64,000 bases of DNA from Streptomyces verrucosisporus (GCF_017114865.1 NZ_JADEYH010000002.1:186001-250000), one strand, 5' to 3'; numbered from the stretch's first letter, positions 41,107-51,188 are shown. Numbers and translations: made by a program. Notes: generated from the sequence alone by a model not told the origin.

Positions 41107-43611
41107 TCACGCCCGGCCCGCCGTCCTCGCCGGGTCGTCCGGGCCGTCCGGGCCGTCCGGAGCCCCCACGTCCGCCGCGCCCGTGACGCGGTGCAGCGGG
41201 TAGGTGCGGACCTCCTCGGCGGTGTGGTCGTACGCCGTGACGAAGCCGCCCTCGACTCGGACGGGCTCGACGACGCGCTCACCGGCGGTGCCGTCGGCGT
41301 CCACATGGCCGATCCGCACCGCCGTCCCGTGCCGGGCGGCGACGCGCAGGACGGCCAGGGTGTCGGCCGCGGACGTGCGCGGCGGCGGGCCGCCGGGAGC
41401 GGCCGGGACCGGGCGGCGGGGCCGGGGCGGCGCTCCGCCGGCCGCCACGTCCCCCGAGCGGATGGCGCGTACGGCGGCGGCCAGCAGCGGGGCGCCGGGA
41501 CCGGGCGGGCCGTCCGGCACCGGCTCGGGCGCGGTGCGCGGCGGGGTGCGCAGGGCCTCGGCGCGGTGGACCACCACATCGCCCCCGGCGGACTCGGCGG
41601 CCGGGGCGTACCCCATGGCGCGCAGCCGCTCCAGCAGCGTGGCCGGGTCCGCCTGGGCGGCCAGCACCGTCGGCGCCAGCAGCCGCAGGCCCAGGGGGGC
41701 GGCGCGGCGGTCGGCGGCGATCTCGGCGAGCAGCGTCTCGTCGTCGCAGCGGACGTAGGAGCCGGCCGCGCCCACCCGCAGCCGCCCGTGCCGCCGCGCC
41801 ACGTCGTCGATCAGGTACGCCAGCGGCTGCGGGACGGGCGTGCGGGAGTGGGCGGCGAGGAAGGAGTGCAGGTCGTCGGCGCCGTGGCCCGCGTCGAGGG
41901 CGCGGCGCACCGAAGCGGGGGTGAAGCGGTAGACCGTCGCGCCGCCCTTGGACTCGATGTCGGCCAGGGTGTTCAGCGTCTCGGCCAGATGGCGGCGCAG
42001 CGGTCCCGGTGCCACGGCCGTCAGGTCGGCCTGGAGCAGGACGTGGTCCAGCGGTTCGGGCAGGAGGGGGGCCAGGAGGGAGGCGGCGGTGTCCGGACCG
42101 GCCGCCTCGGGCTCCGGACCGGCGGTGTCCGCGTCGGCGGCGTGCTCGTCCAGCAGGGGGCGTGCGTACGAGGTGAGCGCGCCGCGCCCGGTCACGCCCA
42201 GCAGCTCCGCCTCCGTCAGCGTCCACCGCACGATCCGGCCGCGCAGCTCCGCGCCGCCGCGCAGCGGGCACTCCCAGTCCAGCCGGGCGGCCACCGCGTC
42301 GGCCTCCGGGGCCGTCCCCGCGGGCTCGGCGGCCAGCAGGCCCAGGGCGCGGCGGCGCAGTTCGGGCGCGGGGCCGCGGTCCAGGCCGGGGCCGAGCGCG
42401 CCGAGCGTCCGGCTGCGGGCGTCGCGCCCGCCGACCAGTCCGGCCAGCCGGGTGGCCGCCAGCCAGGCGCGGGCCAGGTGCGTCCAGCGCCGCTCGGGCG
42501 GCTCCTCCAGCCACGCGTCGTAGGCGGGGGTGGGCGCGTACCGCTCGCCCTCCTCGCCGTCGGAGGCCAGCAGCCCGGCGGCGTAGGCCAGCTCGATCCA
42601 GAAGGCGGCGACGGGTTCGGACACGTCGAGCGCGACGGCGGCGCGCTTCAGATCCCGCACGCCCAGGCCGCCGGCGCGCAGCACCGGCGGCGCGCCGGCC
42701 TCCGTGCCCCACAGCTCCAGCAGCTCCTCGACGGCCGCGAGCGCGGTCATCGCCTGGCCCGCGCCGGCGGAGTCCGCCACCGCCGGTGTGCGGGCGCGGC
42801 CGGGGCCGACGGGCGGCGGCAGTGGCTCCAGACCGCGGTGGGCGCGGCCGCCGCGCAGGTGCAGCGCCACCTCCCGGGGCAGTACGACCGTGCGGGGCGC
42901 GGCCGGCAGCAGCAGGGCGCGGTCCAGCAGCCAGCGGACCGGCGGGGAGGGGACCTCGGAGACCTCGCCGTAGGGCGGGCCCCACACCAGCTTGGCGAGC
43001 GTGGCCCGCGCCTCCTCGGGGGCCTGCCCCAGCAGGGCGTCCATCCGCTCCCGGTCGCCGAAGAGCGCGGCCAGGGACTCCAGCGCGCTCACCGGGTCGT
43101 GGGTGGTGGGCAGCCCGGCGGCGGTCAGGATCTCCTGGAGGCGGCCGGGCGACATCCCCGCGGTGGCCTCGGCCAGGGACGGGCCCAGGCCGGTGGGGGA
43201 AGGGCGCGACGCGGACGGGGCGAGCAGCTCGCGGGCGGTGCGCACCAGCCGCAGCCGTTCGTCGCCGCCCCAGACGATCGCCCGCTCGCGCAGCAGGCCC
43301 AGCGCACGCGGCAGCTCGTCCTCGCCGCCGTGCAGCAGGGCGGCCAGCTCCTCGTACGGGCAGGGGTCGGGCGCCACGGCCAGCGCCTCGGCGGTCTGGA
43401 GGGCGAAGCGGTCCAGGCGCTCCAGCGCCCGCAGCACCGAGGTGCGGGCGCCCGCGCGGGTGGCGAGCTGGGAGAGGTCGCCGGGGACGGGCGAGAGCAG
43501 GTCCGGGCGCGCCCGCAGCAGGGCGGCGAGCGCGTCGTCGGGGCGGGAGCGCAGCTCGTCGGCGAGCGTGCGGGGAGCCGCTCGGCGCTCTGCTGCGGGC
43601 TCTGTCGTCAT
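41107..43611 (-). CDS. Helicase-associated-domain protein (helicase_C_3 type)
   Basis: 834 residues, Ala/Leu/Arg-rich. The N-terminal half looks like winged-helix repeats (LRSRPDDALAALLRARPDLLSP; LDRFALQTAEALAVAP). The C-terminal half holds the XPB/Ssl2-like helicase_C_3 region (LLQADLTAVAPGPLRRHLAETL; VYRFTPASVRRALDAGHGADDLHSFLAAHSRTPVPQ) and ends in a WYL-like GGFVTAYDHTAEEVRTYPLHRV segment. No Walker motifs, so not itself a helicase. Adjacent placement suggests it partners XPB. Confidence 0.85.
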   Translation of the reverse strand: MTTEPAAERRAAPRTLADELRSRPDDALAALLRARPDLLSPVPGDLSQLATRAGARTSVLRALERLDRFALQTAEALAVAPDPCPYEELAALLHGGEDELPRALGLLRERAIVWGGDERLRLVRTARELLAPSASRPSPTGLGPSLAEATAGMSPGRLQEILTAAGLPTTHDPVSALESLAALFGDRERMDALLGQAPEEARATLAKLVWGPPYGEVSEVPSPPVRWLLDRALLLPAAPRTVVLPREVALHLRGGRAHRGLEPLPPPVGPGRARTPAVADSAGAGQAMTALAAVEELLELWGTEAGAPPVLRAGGLGVRDLKRAAVALDVSEPVAAFWIELAYAAGLLASDGEEGERYAPTPAYDAWLEEPPERRWTHLARAWLAATRLAGLVGGRDARSRTLGALGPGLDRGPAPELRRRALGLLAAEPAGTAPEADAVAARLDWECPLRGGAELRGRIVRWTLTEAELLGVTGRGALTSYARPLLDEHAADADTAGPEPEAAGPDTAASLLAPLLPEPLDHVLLQADLTAVAPGPLRRHLAETLNTLADIESKGGATVYRFTPASVRRALDAGHGADDLHSFLAAHSRTPVPQPLAYLIDDVARRHGRLRVGAAGSYVRCDDETLLAEIAADRRAAPLGLRLLAPTVLAAQADPATLLERLRAMGYAPAAESAGGDVVVHRAEALRTPPRTAPEPVPDGPPGPGAPLLAAAVRAIRSGDVAAGGAPPRPRRPVPAAPGGPPPRTSAADTLAVLRVAARHGTAVRIGHVDADGTAGERVVEPVRVEGGFVTAYDHTAEEVRTYPLHRVTGAADVGAPDGPDGPDDPARTAGRA

Positions 43612-43718
43612 CCGTACAACGTTACCGGGAGCCTGTGGACAACCGGTTCCGCGCGGAGGTGGTGGGGGTACGGTCGTGGCGTACGGATGCCAGGGACCAG
43701 TAGCCGCTGAGGTGTCGG

Positions 43719-44834
43719 GTGGGGATCGAGAGCGAACAGCTGGTCTTCGACTATCTGAGCCGGGTCGGGGATCTGGCGCACGGCACGGCCATGACGGCCG
43801 CCGAGCGGGCGCGTCTGGTGGCCGGGGTGCGCGCCGACATCGAGCGGCGCCGCGCCGAGGCGGGCGGCGCGCACACCGCGGCCGGGGTGCGCCGGATCCT
43901 GGACGGGATCGGGCGGCCGGAGGACGTGGTCGCGGGCACGGGCGTCTCCGTGCCGCAGCCCAGGGGACACGGGCCGGTGGAGTCCCGGCCCGTGGAGCGC
44001 AGGTTCGTGGGGCGCAGGCCGGCGCGGGAGGCCCCGGAGGGCGGGCCGGCGGCGGGCGGCGGTGACACGCCGCGGAGGCAGCCGAAGTCACCGAAACATC
44101 CGAAACCGCCGGAGCGGTCGACCGCCGCCTCGCCGCCCCATCTCGCGCCCGCCCACGAACTGGGCCCCGAGGAGAGCGACCCCGACTGGTGGCGCGAGGG
44201 GCCGGGCGCCCCCCGGTACGCGCCGGGCGGCCGGCGGCCGGTCGGTGGCTTCGACGGCGGGGTCGAGCTGCCGGAGGTGCTCGAGCAGCCGCCGGACCCG
44301 GAGAAGGAGGAGAAGAAGGAGAAGGAGAGGCAGGAGGCGCGGCGGAAGGCGGAGGCCGCGCGGGCCGCCGACGCCGACGGGGGCGACGAGACACCGGCCG
44401 CACCCGGGCGGAGCCGGTGGGCGCGACTGCCGCGCCCGCTGCGCCCGCGCACCGCGAAGGCGGCGGGCGGCGCGCCGCGTACGGCCCGGGTGCCGCGCGT
44501 CGGCGGCGTCGTGGAGCTGGCGGCCGCCGCACTGCTGGTGGCGGGCGCGGTGATGGGCTCGCTGATTCCGCTGGGCCTGGGCTGGCTGGCCGCCTGGTGG
44601 TCGCCCCGGCTGAGCCGCCAGGAGGCCAAGTGGGCTGTGACGGTCGTGCCCGGTACGGTCGCGGCCGCCGGGCTGGTGTGGCTGTGGGGCCGCACCGAGG
44701 GCCGCTGGGGGGAGCCGATAGCCGAGGGTGCGCTGGGCGAGGCGGTCACCGCCTCCTGGCCCTGGGCGCTGCGCGCCGCGGCCGTCGCCAGCGCCCTCTA
44801 CCTGCTGTGGCGGGCCAGGCGGCCCAGGGGATAG
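43719..44834 (+). CDS. HAAS-type membrane protein
   Basis: 371 residues. The N-terminal ~70 residues (VFDYLSRVGDLAHGTAMTAAERARLV to GIGRPEDVVAG) fit the HAAS/DUF1700 helical domain, which often pairs with PadR-type regulators. A long Pro/Gly/charged linker includes the coiled stretch EKEEKKEKERQEARRKAEAA. Three C-terminal hydrophobic helices follow (VVELAAAALLVAGAVMGSLI and on). The GTG start has GAGG upstream. It is probably cotranscribed with the DUF3592-like gene 52 bases downstream. Confidence 0.82.
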   Translation: MGIESEQLVFDYLSRVGDLAHGTAMTAAERARLVAGVRADIERRRAEAGGAHTAAGVRRILDGIGRPEDVVAGTGVSVPQPRGHGPVESRPVERRFVGRRPAREAPEGGPAAGGGDTPRRQPKSPKHPKPPERSTAASPPHLAPAHELGPEESDPDWWREGPGAPRYAPGGRRPVGGFDGGVELPEVLEQPPDPEKEEKKEKERQEARRKAEAARAADADGGDETPAAPGRSRWARLPRPLRPRTAKAAGGAPRTARVPRVGGVVELAAAALLVAGAVMGSLIPLGLGWLAAWWSPRLSRQEAKWAVTVVPGTVAAAGLVWLWGRTEGRWGEPIAEGALGEAVTASWPWALRAAAVASALYLLWRARRPRG

Positions 44835-44886
44835 GGAGAGCGGTGGCCGAGGGGACGGGGAGAGAGAAGAGGACGGGGGAGAGGCG

Positions 44887-45303
44887 TTGGAGGAGTTCCT
44901 GGGCCTTCTTTTCACCCTGCTGAGCGCCGGTCTCGGGCTCATGGGGGTGAAACTCCTGGTGCCGCTTGTGCGGAACGGCAGGTTCGCCAGAGGGAGGACC
45001 GGCGTCCGCACGGTGGGCGAGTGCGTGGACATGCGCTGGACGTCGGGCGGCTGGGTGTCCGGCATCGTCGCCTATGAGGACGAGGACGGCGAGCGGCGCC
45101 TCGCGTCGACCGGTGCCCACCCGGTCGTACCCGTCGGCATAGGGGAGACCGCCGAGGTCCGCTACGACCCGCGGGGCAGGGCGGCAGCGGTGGTGAACGG
45201 CGAGATGCCGCCCAGGGGCGTGTATGTCCTCGGCCTGGTGCCGATCGGCGTCGGCCTGGCCTTCGGTGCCATCGGGGTCCACTACCTGTCGATGGCGATC
45301 TGA
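44887..45303 (+). CDS. DUF3592-like membrane protein
   Basis: 138 residues from a TTG start with a GGGGGAGAGG site. An N-terminal helix (FLGLLFTLLSAGLGLMGVKLLVPL) is followed by a small beta domain (VRTVGECVDMRW, IVAYEDEDGERRLAS, VGIGETAEVRYDPRG). A C-terminal helix (VYVLGLVPIGVGLAFGAIG) closes it. This is the DUF3592 layout. Function is unknown. It is the last gene before a bidirectional terminator. Confidence 0.75.
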   Translation: MEEFLGLLFTLLSAGLGLMGVKLLVPLVRNGRFARGRTGVRTVGECVDMRWTSGGWVSGIVAYEDEDGERRLASTGAHPVVPVGIGETAEVRYDPRGRAAAVVNGEMPPRGVYVLGLVPIGVGLAFGAIGVHYLSMAI

Positions 45304-45334
45304 GACCTGAGATCCGAGGGGGGCCGTCCGCCGG

Positions 45335-45383
45335 GCCGGGCGGGCACACCGACGCACGGTCGGCGGCCGCCGCCCCGCCCGGC
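45335..45383. terminator. Bidirectional terminator
   Basis: A 10-bp perfect stem (GCCGGGCGGG at 45335-45344 with complement at 45374-45383) encloses a second small hairpin (CCGAC...GTCGG). It separates the converging DUF3592-like and siderophore-binding-protein genes. Confidence 0.7.
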
Positions 45384-45402
45384 CGGTGGACGGAGCCGGA
45401 GA

Positions 45403-46377
45403 TCAGCCCTCGGAGGCGCCGGAGCCCTTGGGCAGCAGCTCCTTCATCTCCTCCAGGATCGTGCCGGCGGCCGTGTAGCCGATGCCCTGGATCCAGGTCT
45501 CGTCGTCCACGCGGTGGGCGCGGCCGTTCTCCACCGCCTCCATGCCCTTCCACAGCGCGCCGCCGACAGCCTTGTCCTCGCCGGACTTCGCCGGGTCGCC
45601 GTAGGAGGTGTAGAAGACGACGTCCGCGTCGCCCTGGTCGACCCTCTCGGGGCTGACGTCGACCGAGAAGCCGTCGGGGGCCTTGTCGGCGATGGCCGGG
45701 CGGCTCACGCCGATGTCGGCGAGGATGGAGCCGATGTAGTTCTGCCTGCCGTAGACGCGGGTGTCGGCGCCCTCGACGAAGCGGACGACGCTCACCGTCA
45801 GCTCCCGGGCCTTCTCCGGGCCGCCGAGCGCCTCGGTGACCTCGGCCGTCTTCGCCTCGTAGGCGTCGATGACCTTCTCCGCCTCGTCCTGCCGGTTGAG
45901 GGCGTTGGCATGGACCAGGAAGTTCTGCTTCCAGGGCGCGCCGGTGGTCTCGGTGAAGACGGTCGGGGCGATCTCCGACAGCTCGTCGTAGCGGTCCTTG
46001 TCGCGGATGTCGCTGCCCAGGATCAGGTCCGGCTTGAGCGCCGCGATCTTCTCCAGGTTGGGCGCGGCGATGTTGCCGACGTTCTCGATGCCCTCGACCT
46101 TCTCCTTCGGCAGGTACTTCAGGAAGCCGGAGGCCACGTCGGAGCGGGTGGAGCCGACGGGCTTGACGCCCAGGGTTATGGCCGAGTCCAGCTCGGCGGT
46201 GTCGAGGACGACCACGCGCTCGGGCTCGGCGGGGACCTTCACCTCCCCGTGGGCGGTCATCACCTTCCGGGTCTCCCCGGAGGCGGCGCTGCCCTCCCCG
46301 CCGCAGGCGGACAGGACGAGGACACAGGCCAGCGCGGTGGCGCCGGCGGCGGCCGTACGGCGGCGGGCGAGGGTCAT
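45403..46377 (-). CDS. Ferric-siderophore ABC transporter substrate-binding lipoprotein
   Basis: 324 residues with a lipoprotein signal: positive start, hydrophobic core, lipobox LSAC with Cys25. The mature part has the FhuD/FepB-type two-lobe fold: [52 protein letters not shown]. It would bind Fe-siderophore on the outer membrane face and deliver it to the permeases encoded upstream. The ATG overlaps the ATPase stop (ATGA). The operon is under a palindromic iron box. Confidence 0.95.
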   Translation of the reverse strand: MTLARRRTAAAGATALACVLVLSACGGEGSAASGETRKVMTAHGEVKVPAEPERVVVLDTAELDSAITLGVKPVGSTRSDVASGFLKYLPKEKVEGIENVGNIAAPNLEKIAALKPDLILGSDIRDKDRYDELSEIAPTVFTETTGAPWKQNFLVHANALNRQDEAEKVIDAYEAKTAEVTEALGGPEKARELTVSVVRFVEGADTRVYGRQNYIGSILADIGVSRPAIADKAPDGFSVDVSPERVDQGDADVVFYTSYGDPAKSGEDKAVGGALWKGMEAVENGRAHRVDDETWIQGIGYTAAGTILEEMKELLPKGSGASEG

Positions 46378-47300
46378 GGGTAAGCCTTTCGGATGCTGAC
46401 GGGGACGGTGGCGGGGGCGCCGGGAGCGGCGGCGGAAGCGGGGGCACCGGGGGCGCCCGGAACAACGAGTGGGCCGCCCGTCACCGGGTCGGGCACCACC
46501 ACGGCCTCCAGGCCGAAGACCTCGCGGACCAGATCGGCGGTGACGGCCCGGTCCGGCGGCCCCTGCGCGACGATCCGGCCCCCGCGCATCGCGACGAGGT
46601 GGTCGGCGTAGCGGGCGGCCTGGTTGAGGTCGTGCAGGACCATCACGACCGTGCGGCCCCGCTCCCGGTTGAGCCGCCGCACCAGGTCGAGGACCTCCAC
46701 CTGGTGGGCGATGTCGAGGTACGTGGTCGGCTCGTCGAGCAGCAGCAGCTCGGTCTCCTGGGCGAGCGCCATGGCGATCCACACGCGCTGCCGCTGTCCG
46801 CCCGACAGCTCGTCCACGGGGCGTTCGGCCAGCCCGGTGACGCCGGTGCTGTCCATGGCGTCGGTGACGGCCCGCTCGTCGGCCTCCGACCACTGCTGCC
46901 ACCAGCGCTGGTGGGGCTGGCGGCCCCGGGCGACGAGGTCGCCGACGGTGATCGCCTCGGGCGCGACCGGCGCCTGGGGGAGCAGCCCGAGGGAGCGGGC
47001 CACCGCTCGGGTGGGTACGCGGTCCAGCTCCCGGCCGTCCAGCAGCACCGCGCCGTGCCGGGGCCGCAGCAGCCGGCCCAGGGCCCGCAGCAGGGTGGAC
47101 TTGCCGCACGCGTTGGGGCCGACGACGACGGTGACGCGGCCGTCGGGCACGTCGAGGTCGAGGCCGTCGACGACCGTGCGGCTGTCGTAGGCGAGGGTCA
47201 GGCCGCGGGCCGACAGCCGGCTCGCGGGAGCGTCGGGCCCGGCCGGCCTGTCCGGCCCGCCGGCCGCCGTGGTCCCGCCGGGCGAGGTGGTGTCCGTCAT
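46374..47300 (-). CDS. Ferric-siderophore ABC transporter ATP-binding protein
   Basis: 308 residues. Walker A reads [11 protein letters not shown] (Ala where Gly is commoner), Q-loop [22 protein letters not shown], signature [16 protein letters not shown], Walker [14 protein letters not shown]-loop [13 protein letters not shown]. This is the FecE/FepC subfamily. N- and C-terminal tails are Pro/Ala/Gly-rich. It is translationally coupled to both neighbours and energises siderophore import. Confidence 0.96.
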   Translation of the reverse strand: MTDTTSPGGTTAAGGPDRPAGPDAPASRLSARGLTLAYDSRTVVDGLDLDVPDGRVTVVVGPNACGKSTLLRALGRLLRPRHGAVLLDGRELDRVPTRAVARSLGLLPQAPVAPEAITVGDLVARGRQPHQRWWQQWSEADERAVTDAMDSTGVTGLAERPVDELSGGQRQRVWIAMALAQETELLLLDEPTTYLDIAHQVEVLDLVRRLNRERGRTVVMVLHDLNQAARYADHLVAMRGGRIVAQGPPDRAVTADLVREVFGLEAVVVPDPVTGGPLVVPGAPGAPASAAAPGAPATVPVSIRKAYP

Positions 47301-48394
47301 GGTCTTCCTCCGGTGCGGCCGCGGGCGATCAGCCAGACGAGGTAGGGAGCCCCGATCGCCGCCGTCAGCACTCCGACCGGCAGTTCCACCGGCGCCAGGA
47401 GCCTGCGGGCCAGCAGGTCGCCGAGGGTGACGACGAAGGCGCCCAGCAGGGCCGTGGCGAGCAGCGGGATCTGCGCGGTACGCGTCAGGCGGCGGGCGAT
47501 CTGCGGGGAGAGCAGTGCCACGAAGTCCACCGGCCCGGCCGCGCCGGTGGCCACCGAGGCCAGGACGACGCCGGTGGCGGCCAGCCCCAGCCGGACCCGG
47601 CCCAGCCGTACTCCCAGGGCGGTGGCGGTGTCGTCGTCCAGAGCCGCCCGCCGCTGGGCGCGGGCACACCACAGCACGGCGGGCAGCACGGCCAGCAGTG
47701 CCCAGCCCAGGGGTTCGGCTTGTTCCCAGCCGCGCCCGTTGAGCGAGCCGGTCAGCCACACCTGGGCCTGCTGGGCGGCGAGGAAGTCGCCCTTGGTCAT
47801 GAACAGCTGGGTGAGCGAGCGCAGCGCGACGGAGAAGCCCAGGCCGATCAGGACGAAGCGGGCCGCGCTCAGGCCGCGCCGCCAGGCGAAGACGTAGACC
47901 AGCGCGGCGGCGAGCATCCCGCCCGCCACGGAGAGGTAGGGCAGCAGGGCGTACGAGGTCAGGCCGAAGGTCATCGCGCCGACGGTCACGGCGGCGGCGC
48001 CGTGGGTGACGCCGATGATCTCCGGGCTGGCCAGGGGGTTGCGGGCGACGGTCTGGATCAGCCCGCCCGCCACCCCGAGCGCGGCGCCCACCATCAGCCC
48101 GAGGACCACGCGCGGCAGCCGCAGCGTGCCCACGACCAGTTCGTCCGGGGACGGCAGGCCCAGCAGCACCCGCACCACCTCGGTGGGCGCGGTGGTGGTC
48201 TCGCCGAGGCAGAGGGCCGCGACGACGGCCGCGGCCAGCGCGGCGGCCAGCGCGGCCGTGACCGCGACCGAGCGGCGGTGGAGCAGGAACGAGGCGCGCC
48301 CGCGGCGCACCAGGCCGTACCCCGGGGGTCTGACGGGCGCCTCGCGGGGCGGTGCCTCGCGGGGCGTCTCGCCCACGGCGTCGGGCGCGGTCAC
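47297..48394 (-). CDS. Ferric-siderophore ABC transporter permease (second FecCD subunit)
   Basis: 365 residues with about nine to ten membrane helices. FecCD motifs include [39 protein letters not shown] and [17 protein letters not shown]. It starts at a GTG that overlaps the first permease's stop. It pairs with the preceding FecCD protein to form the heterodimeric channel. Confidence 0.95.
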   Translation of the reverse strand: MTAPDAVGETPREAPPREAPVRPPGYGLVRRGRASFLLHRRSVAVTAALAAALAAAVVAALCLGETTTAPTEVVRVLLGLPSPDELVVGTLRLPRVVLGLMVGAALGVAGGLIQTVARNPLASPEIIGVTHGAAAVTVGAMTFGLTSYALLPYLSVAGGMLAAALVYVFAWRRGLSAARFVLIGLGFSVALRSLTQLFMTKGDFLAAQQAQVWLTGSLNGRGWEQAEPLGWALLAVLPAVLWCARAQRRAALDDDTATALGVRLGRVRLGLAATGVVLASVATGAAGPVDFVALLSPQIARRLTRTAQIPLLATALLGAFVVTLGDLLARRLLAPVELPVGVLTAAIGAPYLVWLIARGRTGGRP

Positions 48395-49452
48395 GGCCCC
48401 ACCGCCTTCCCGGCCCGGCCGCGCACCAGCGCCACCAGGAACGGCACGCCGATCAGCGCCGTCATCACGCCCGCGGGCACCTCGCCCGGTGGCACCACGA
48501 TCCGCCCGGCGACGTCCGCCACCAGCAGCACCACCGGGCCCAGCAGCGCGGCCGCGGGCAGCAGCCAGCGGTGGTCGGAGCCGACGAGAGCGCGGGCCAG
48601 ATGGGGGACGGCCAGGCCGACGAAGGCGATGGGCCCGGCGGCGGCGACCCCGGCGCCGGTCAGGACGGTGGCACCGAGGCCGCCGGTGATCCGTACGGCC
48701 GCGGTGTTCTGCCCCAGGCCCCTGGCCATGTCCTCGCCCAGGGCCAGGGCGTCCAGGCCGCGCGCGACGGCCATCACCAGCAGCGCGCCCGTCGCCAGGA
48801 ATGGCAGCACCTGCCCGATCACCTCCGCATCGCGTCCGGCGACCGAGCCGACCTGCCAGAAGCGGAACTCGTCCAGGGCCGCGGCCCGCGTCGTCAGCAC
48901 CCCCGCCACCACCGAGTACAGCAGCGCGTTGACGGCGGCCCCGGCCAGTGCCAGGCGCACCGGAGTGGCCCCCTCGCGGCCCCGGGCGGCGATCGCGTAG
49001 ACGGCCGTCCCCGCGACGCCCGCGCCGGTGAAGGCGAACCAGACGTATCCGGAGAGCGTGTGCACCCCGGCGAAGGCGATGGCCAGGACGACACCGAGTG
49101 CCGCGCCCTGGCTGACGCCGAGGATGCCGGGCTCGGCGATGGGGTTGCGGGTCAGGCCCTGCATCACGCAGCCGGCCAGCCCGAGCGCGGCGCCGACCAG
49201 GACCGCCAGCAGGGTGCGCGGGGCGCGCATGGTCCGCACCACCTGGGCGGCCGGACCGTCGCCGCCGTGCACCAGCGCCTCGTACACCTCGCCCGGCGAG
49301 ATGGCGCGGCTGCCGACGGCCAGGCTCAGCAGCACGGCCAGGGCCAGGGCGGCCGTGACCGCGGCCACCGCGACCGGCCGGCGGGCCGTCCGCGCGCGGC
49401 GCGGACCGGCCACCGGCCGGCCGGGCGCGGCGGGTGCTGGGGCGGCGGGCAT
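48391..49452 (-). CDS. Ferric-siderophore ABC transporter permease (first FecCD subunit)
   Basis: 353 residues; first gene of the operon. Typical motifs: [39 protein letters not shown] and [19 protein letters not shown]. The ATG at 49452 has GAGGTC five nt upstream and yields a 40-residue basic, Pro-rich cytoplasmic tail before helix 1. A palindromic iron box lies about 120 bases upstream. Confidence 0.94.
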   Translation of the reverse strand: MPAAPAPAAPGRPVAGPRRARTARRPVAVAAVTAALALAVLLSLAVGSRAISPGEVYEALVHGGDGPAAQVVRTMRAPRTLLAVLVGAALGLAGCVMQGLTRNPIAEPGILGVSQGAALGVVLAIAFAGVHTLSGYVWFAFTGAGVAGTAVYAIAARGREGATPVRLALAGAAVNALLYSVVAGVLTTRAAALDEFRFWQVGSVAGRDAEVIGQVLPFLATGALLVMAVARGLDALALGEDMARGLGQNTAAVRITGGLGATVLTGAGVAAAGPIAFVGLAVPHLARALVGSDHRWLLPAAALLGPVVLLVADVAGRIVVPPGEVPAGVMTALIGVPFLVALVRGRAGKAVGP

Positions 49453-49573
49453 CTGCGACCTCGGACGGTGTGCGGGCGGACGGGAGCCGGGGGACGGGGA
49501 CAGGGACGGGCGCGGGGACAGGACGGGACAGGACCGGCTCCGCGTCACGGAAGCCGCAGAACCGGCCAGCCAA

Positions 49574-49591
49574 GGTTAGGCGAGCCTAACC
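49574..49591. promoter_or_regulatory. Iron box (DmdR/IdeR-type operator)
   Basis: GGTTAGGC-GA-GCCTAACC is an 18-bp perfect palindrome matching the core of the actinobacterial iron box TTAGGTTAGGCTAACCTAA. It lies between the siderophore operon and a divergent HAD-hydrolase gene, so an iron-loaded repressor could silence both. Confidence 0.9.
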
Positions 49592-49621
49592 ACCTATGTC
49601 ACGGAGTGCACAATGTGGGGT

Positions 49622-50248
49622 ATGGCATCTCGTGCGGTGACGGTCGGCTTCGACCTGGACATGACGCTGATCGACTCGCGCCCCGGCATCCGGGCGACCT
49701 ATCTGGCCCTCGCCGCCGAGACCGGCGTCCACATCGACGCCGACCTGGCAGTCACCCGCCTCGGGCCGCCGCTGGAGGTCGAGCTGGCGCACTGGTTCGC
49801 GAAGGAGGCGATCGACGAGACCGCTGCCCGCTACCGCGAGCTGTATGTGAGCCACGCCATCGAGCCGGCCCTGCCCATGCCCGGAGCCCGGGAGGCGGTG
49901 GAGGCGGTCCGGCGGGCGGGCGGCACGGCGATCGTGGTCACCGCCAAGCACGAGCCCAGCGCCAGGCTCCACCTCGACCACCTGGGCATCGAGCCGGACG
50001 CGGTGATCGGATGGCTGTGGGCGGAGGCCAAGGCACAGGCGCTGGTCGAGCACGGCGCCGGCGTCTACGTCGGTGACCACCTGGGCGACGTGCGCGGGGC
50101 GCGGGCGGCCGGGGCCCTGTCGGTGGCGGTGCCGACGGGCCCGTGCGGCGCGGCGGAGCTGCGGGAGGCGGGGGCCGACGTGGTGCTGGAGGATCTGACG
50201 GCCTTCCCCGCCTGGCTGGAGGAGTACGCGGCGGCCCGGGCCGCCTGA
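49622..50248 (+). CDS. HAD-superfamily phosphatase (Gph/PGP-like)
   Basis: 208 residues. HAD motif I is VGFDLDMTLIDSRPG, motif II VVTAKH, and motif III/IV VYVGDHLGDVRGARAAGA. Substrate is unknown; related enzymes act on phosphoglycolate or sugar phosphates. The ATG at 49622 has a CACAAT hexamer eight nt upstream, so it may be leaderless, with the iron box over its -35 region. Iron control of this gene is therefore possible. Confidence 0.9.
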   Translation: MASRAVTVGFDLDMTLIDSRPGIRATYLALAAETGVHIDADLAVTRLGPPLEVELAHWFAKEAIDETAARYRELYVSHAIEPALPMPGAREAVEAVRRAGGTAIVVTAKHEPSARLHLDHLGIEPDAVIGWLWAEAKAQALVEHGAGVYVGDHLGDVRGARAAGALSVAVPTGPCGAAELREAGADVVLEDLTAFPAWLEEYAAARAA

Positions 50249-50282
50249 GCCGTAACCGGCCGCGGCCCTGAGCCGTGCCCGC

Positions 50283-50525
50283 CTACCGGCGGGCCGCCTC
50301 GCGCGCCTCGCGGCGCTGCACGGCGATCGACCGCAGCATTCCGGCGCCGGCGATGGCGAAGCCGACGCCCATCAGCATGCTGACGAGGTACGCGGCCGTG
50401 GGCAGCGGGTCGGAGCCGAGGAACAGGGGCGTGATGGTCGCGAGAGTGGCCACCGCGCCGACGACGAAGACGACGGCGCCGATGCGGACGAGCAGATCTC
50501 CCGCGCGGGACGTTTCACTGGTCAC
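50283..50525 (-). CDS. Small two-helix membrane protein
   Basis: 80 residues from the GTG at 50525. Two hydrophobic helices (LLVRIGAVVFVVGAVATLATI and AAYLVSMLMGVGFAIAGAGML) are followed by a basic tail (RREAREAARR). No clear ribosome-binding site. I do not recognise a named family. Divergent from the long cold-shock gene. Confidence 0.75.
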   Translation of the reverse strand: MTSETSRAGDLLVRIGAVVFVVGAVATLATITPLFLGSDPLPTAAYLVSMLMGVGFAIAGAGMLRSIAVQRREAREAARR

Positions 50526-50587
50526 CAGGACAGGGTAGTTCCGTGTGAAGACACGCGCGGGACACGGGGGAGGCGGCCCGGGGCGTC

Positions 50588-50615
50588 TTGTCACCGGGGA
50601 GCGGATCATTAGTCT
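50588..50615 (+). promoter_or_regulatory. Promoter of the long-form cold-shock gene
   Basis: TTGTCA (50588-50593) and TAGTCT (50610-50615) are spaced 16 nt. This leaves a leader of about 118 nt before the cold-shock GTG. Confidence 0.55.
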
Positions 50616-50739
50616 TGGTGACGGCGGGTCATACGGCCCGCCGCGGTCTTGTGCGGAACCGTTGCCTTTCAAGAAGTCGTTGTTTTCCCGACAGGTCGTA
50701 GCCCGGGCATCCGGACGAATTACGAGGACGAGGACAGAC

Positions 50740-51123
50740 GTGCCTACCGGCAAGGTCAAGTGGTTCAACAGTGAGAAGGGTTTCGGCTTCCTCTCCCGCG
50801 ACGGCGGCGGTGACGTCTTCGTGCATTCGTCGGTGCTCCCGTCCGGGGTGACCACGCTGCGGCCCGGTCAGCGCGTCGAGTTCGGAGTCGTCGCCGGTCA
50901 GCGCGGCGACCAGGCCCTCTCCGTGACCCTGCTGGACCCGGCCCCCTCCGTGGCCGCCGCCCAGCGCCGCAGGCCGGACGAGCTGGCGTCGATCGTGCAG
51001 GACCTCACCACCCTGCTGGACGGGGTCGCGCAGCAGCTCGAGCGGGGCCGCTACCCCGACCGCCAGCACGGCCACAAGATCGCCGGCATGCTCCGCGTGG
51101 TGGCCGACCAGCTCGACGTCTGA
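50740..51123 (+). CDS. Cold-shock-domain protein with C-terminal extension
   Basis: 127 residues. Residues 1-66 are a complete cold-shock domain ([23 protein letters not shown]). The remaining ~60 residues form a predicted helical domain ([24 protein letters not shown], then [15 protein letters not shown]), absent from ordinary 67-residue Csp proteins. The GTG start follows GAGGACAGAC. A long leader and strong terminator make it monocistronic. Confidence 0.93.
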   Translation: MPTGKVKWFNSEKGFGFLSRDGGGDVFVHSSVLPSGVTTLRPGQRVEFGVVAGQRGDQALSVTLLDPAPSVAAAQRRRPDELASIVQDLTTLLDGVAQQLERGRYPDRQHGHKIAGMLRVVADQLDV

Positions 51124-51126
51124 GCG

Positions 51127-51165
51127 GGCGCCCGGCCGCGCCCCGTACGGGCCCGGCCGGGCGCC
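51127..51165. terminator. Terminator between convergent cold-shock and mqnD genes
   Basis: A perfect 12-bp stem (GGCGCCCGGCCG at 51127-51138 with 51154-51165) lies a few bases after the cold-shock stop and 24 bases before the mqnD stop. Confidence 0.8.
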
Positions 51166-51188
51166 ACCGCCCGCACGAGCCGCACGGA

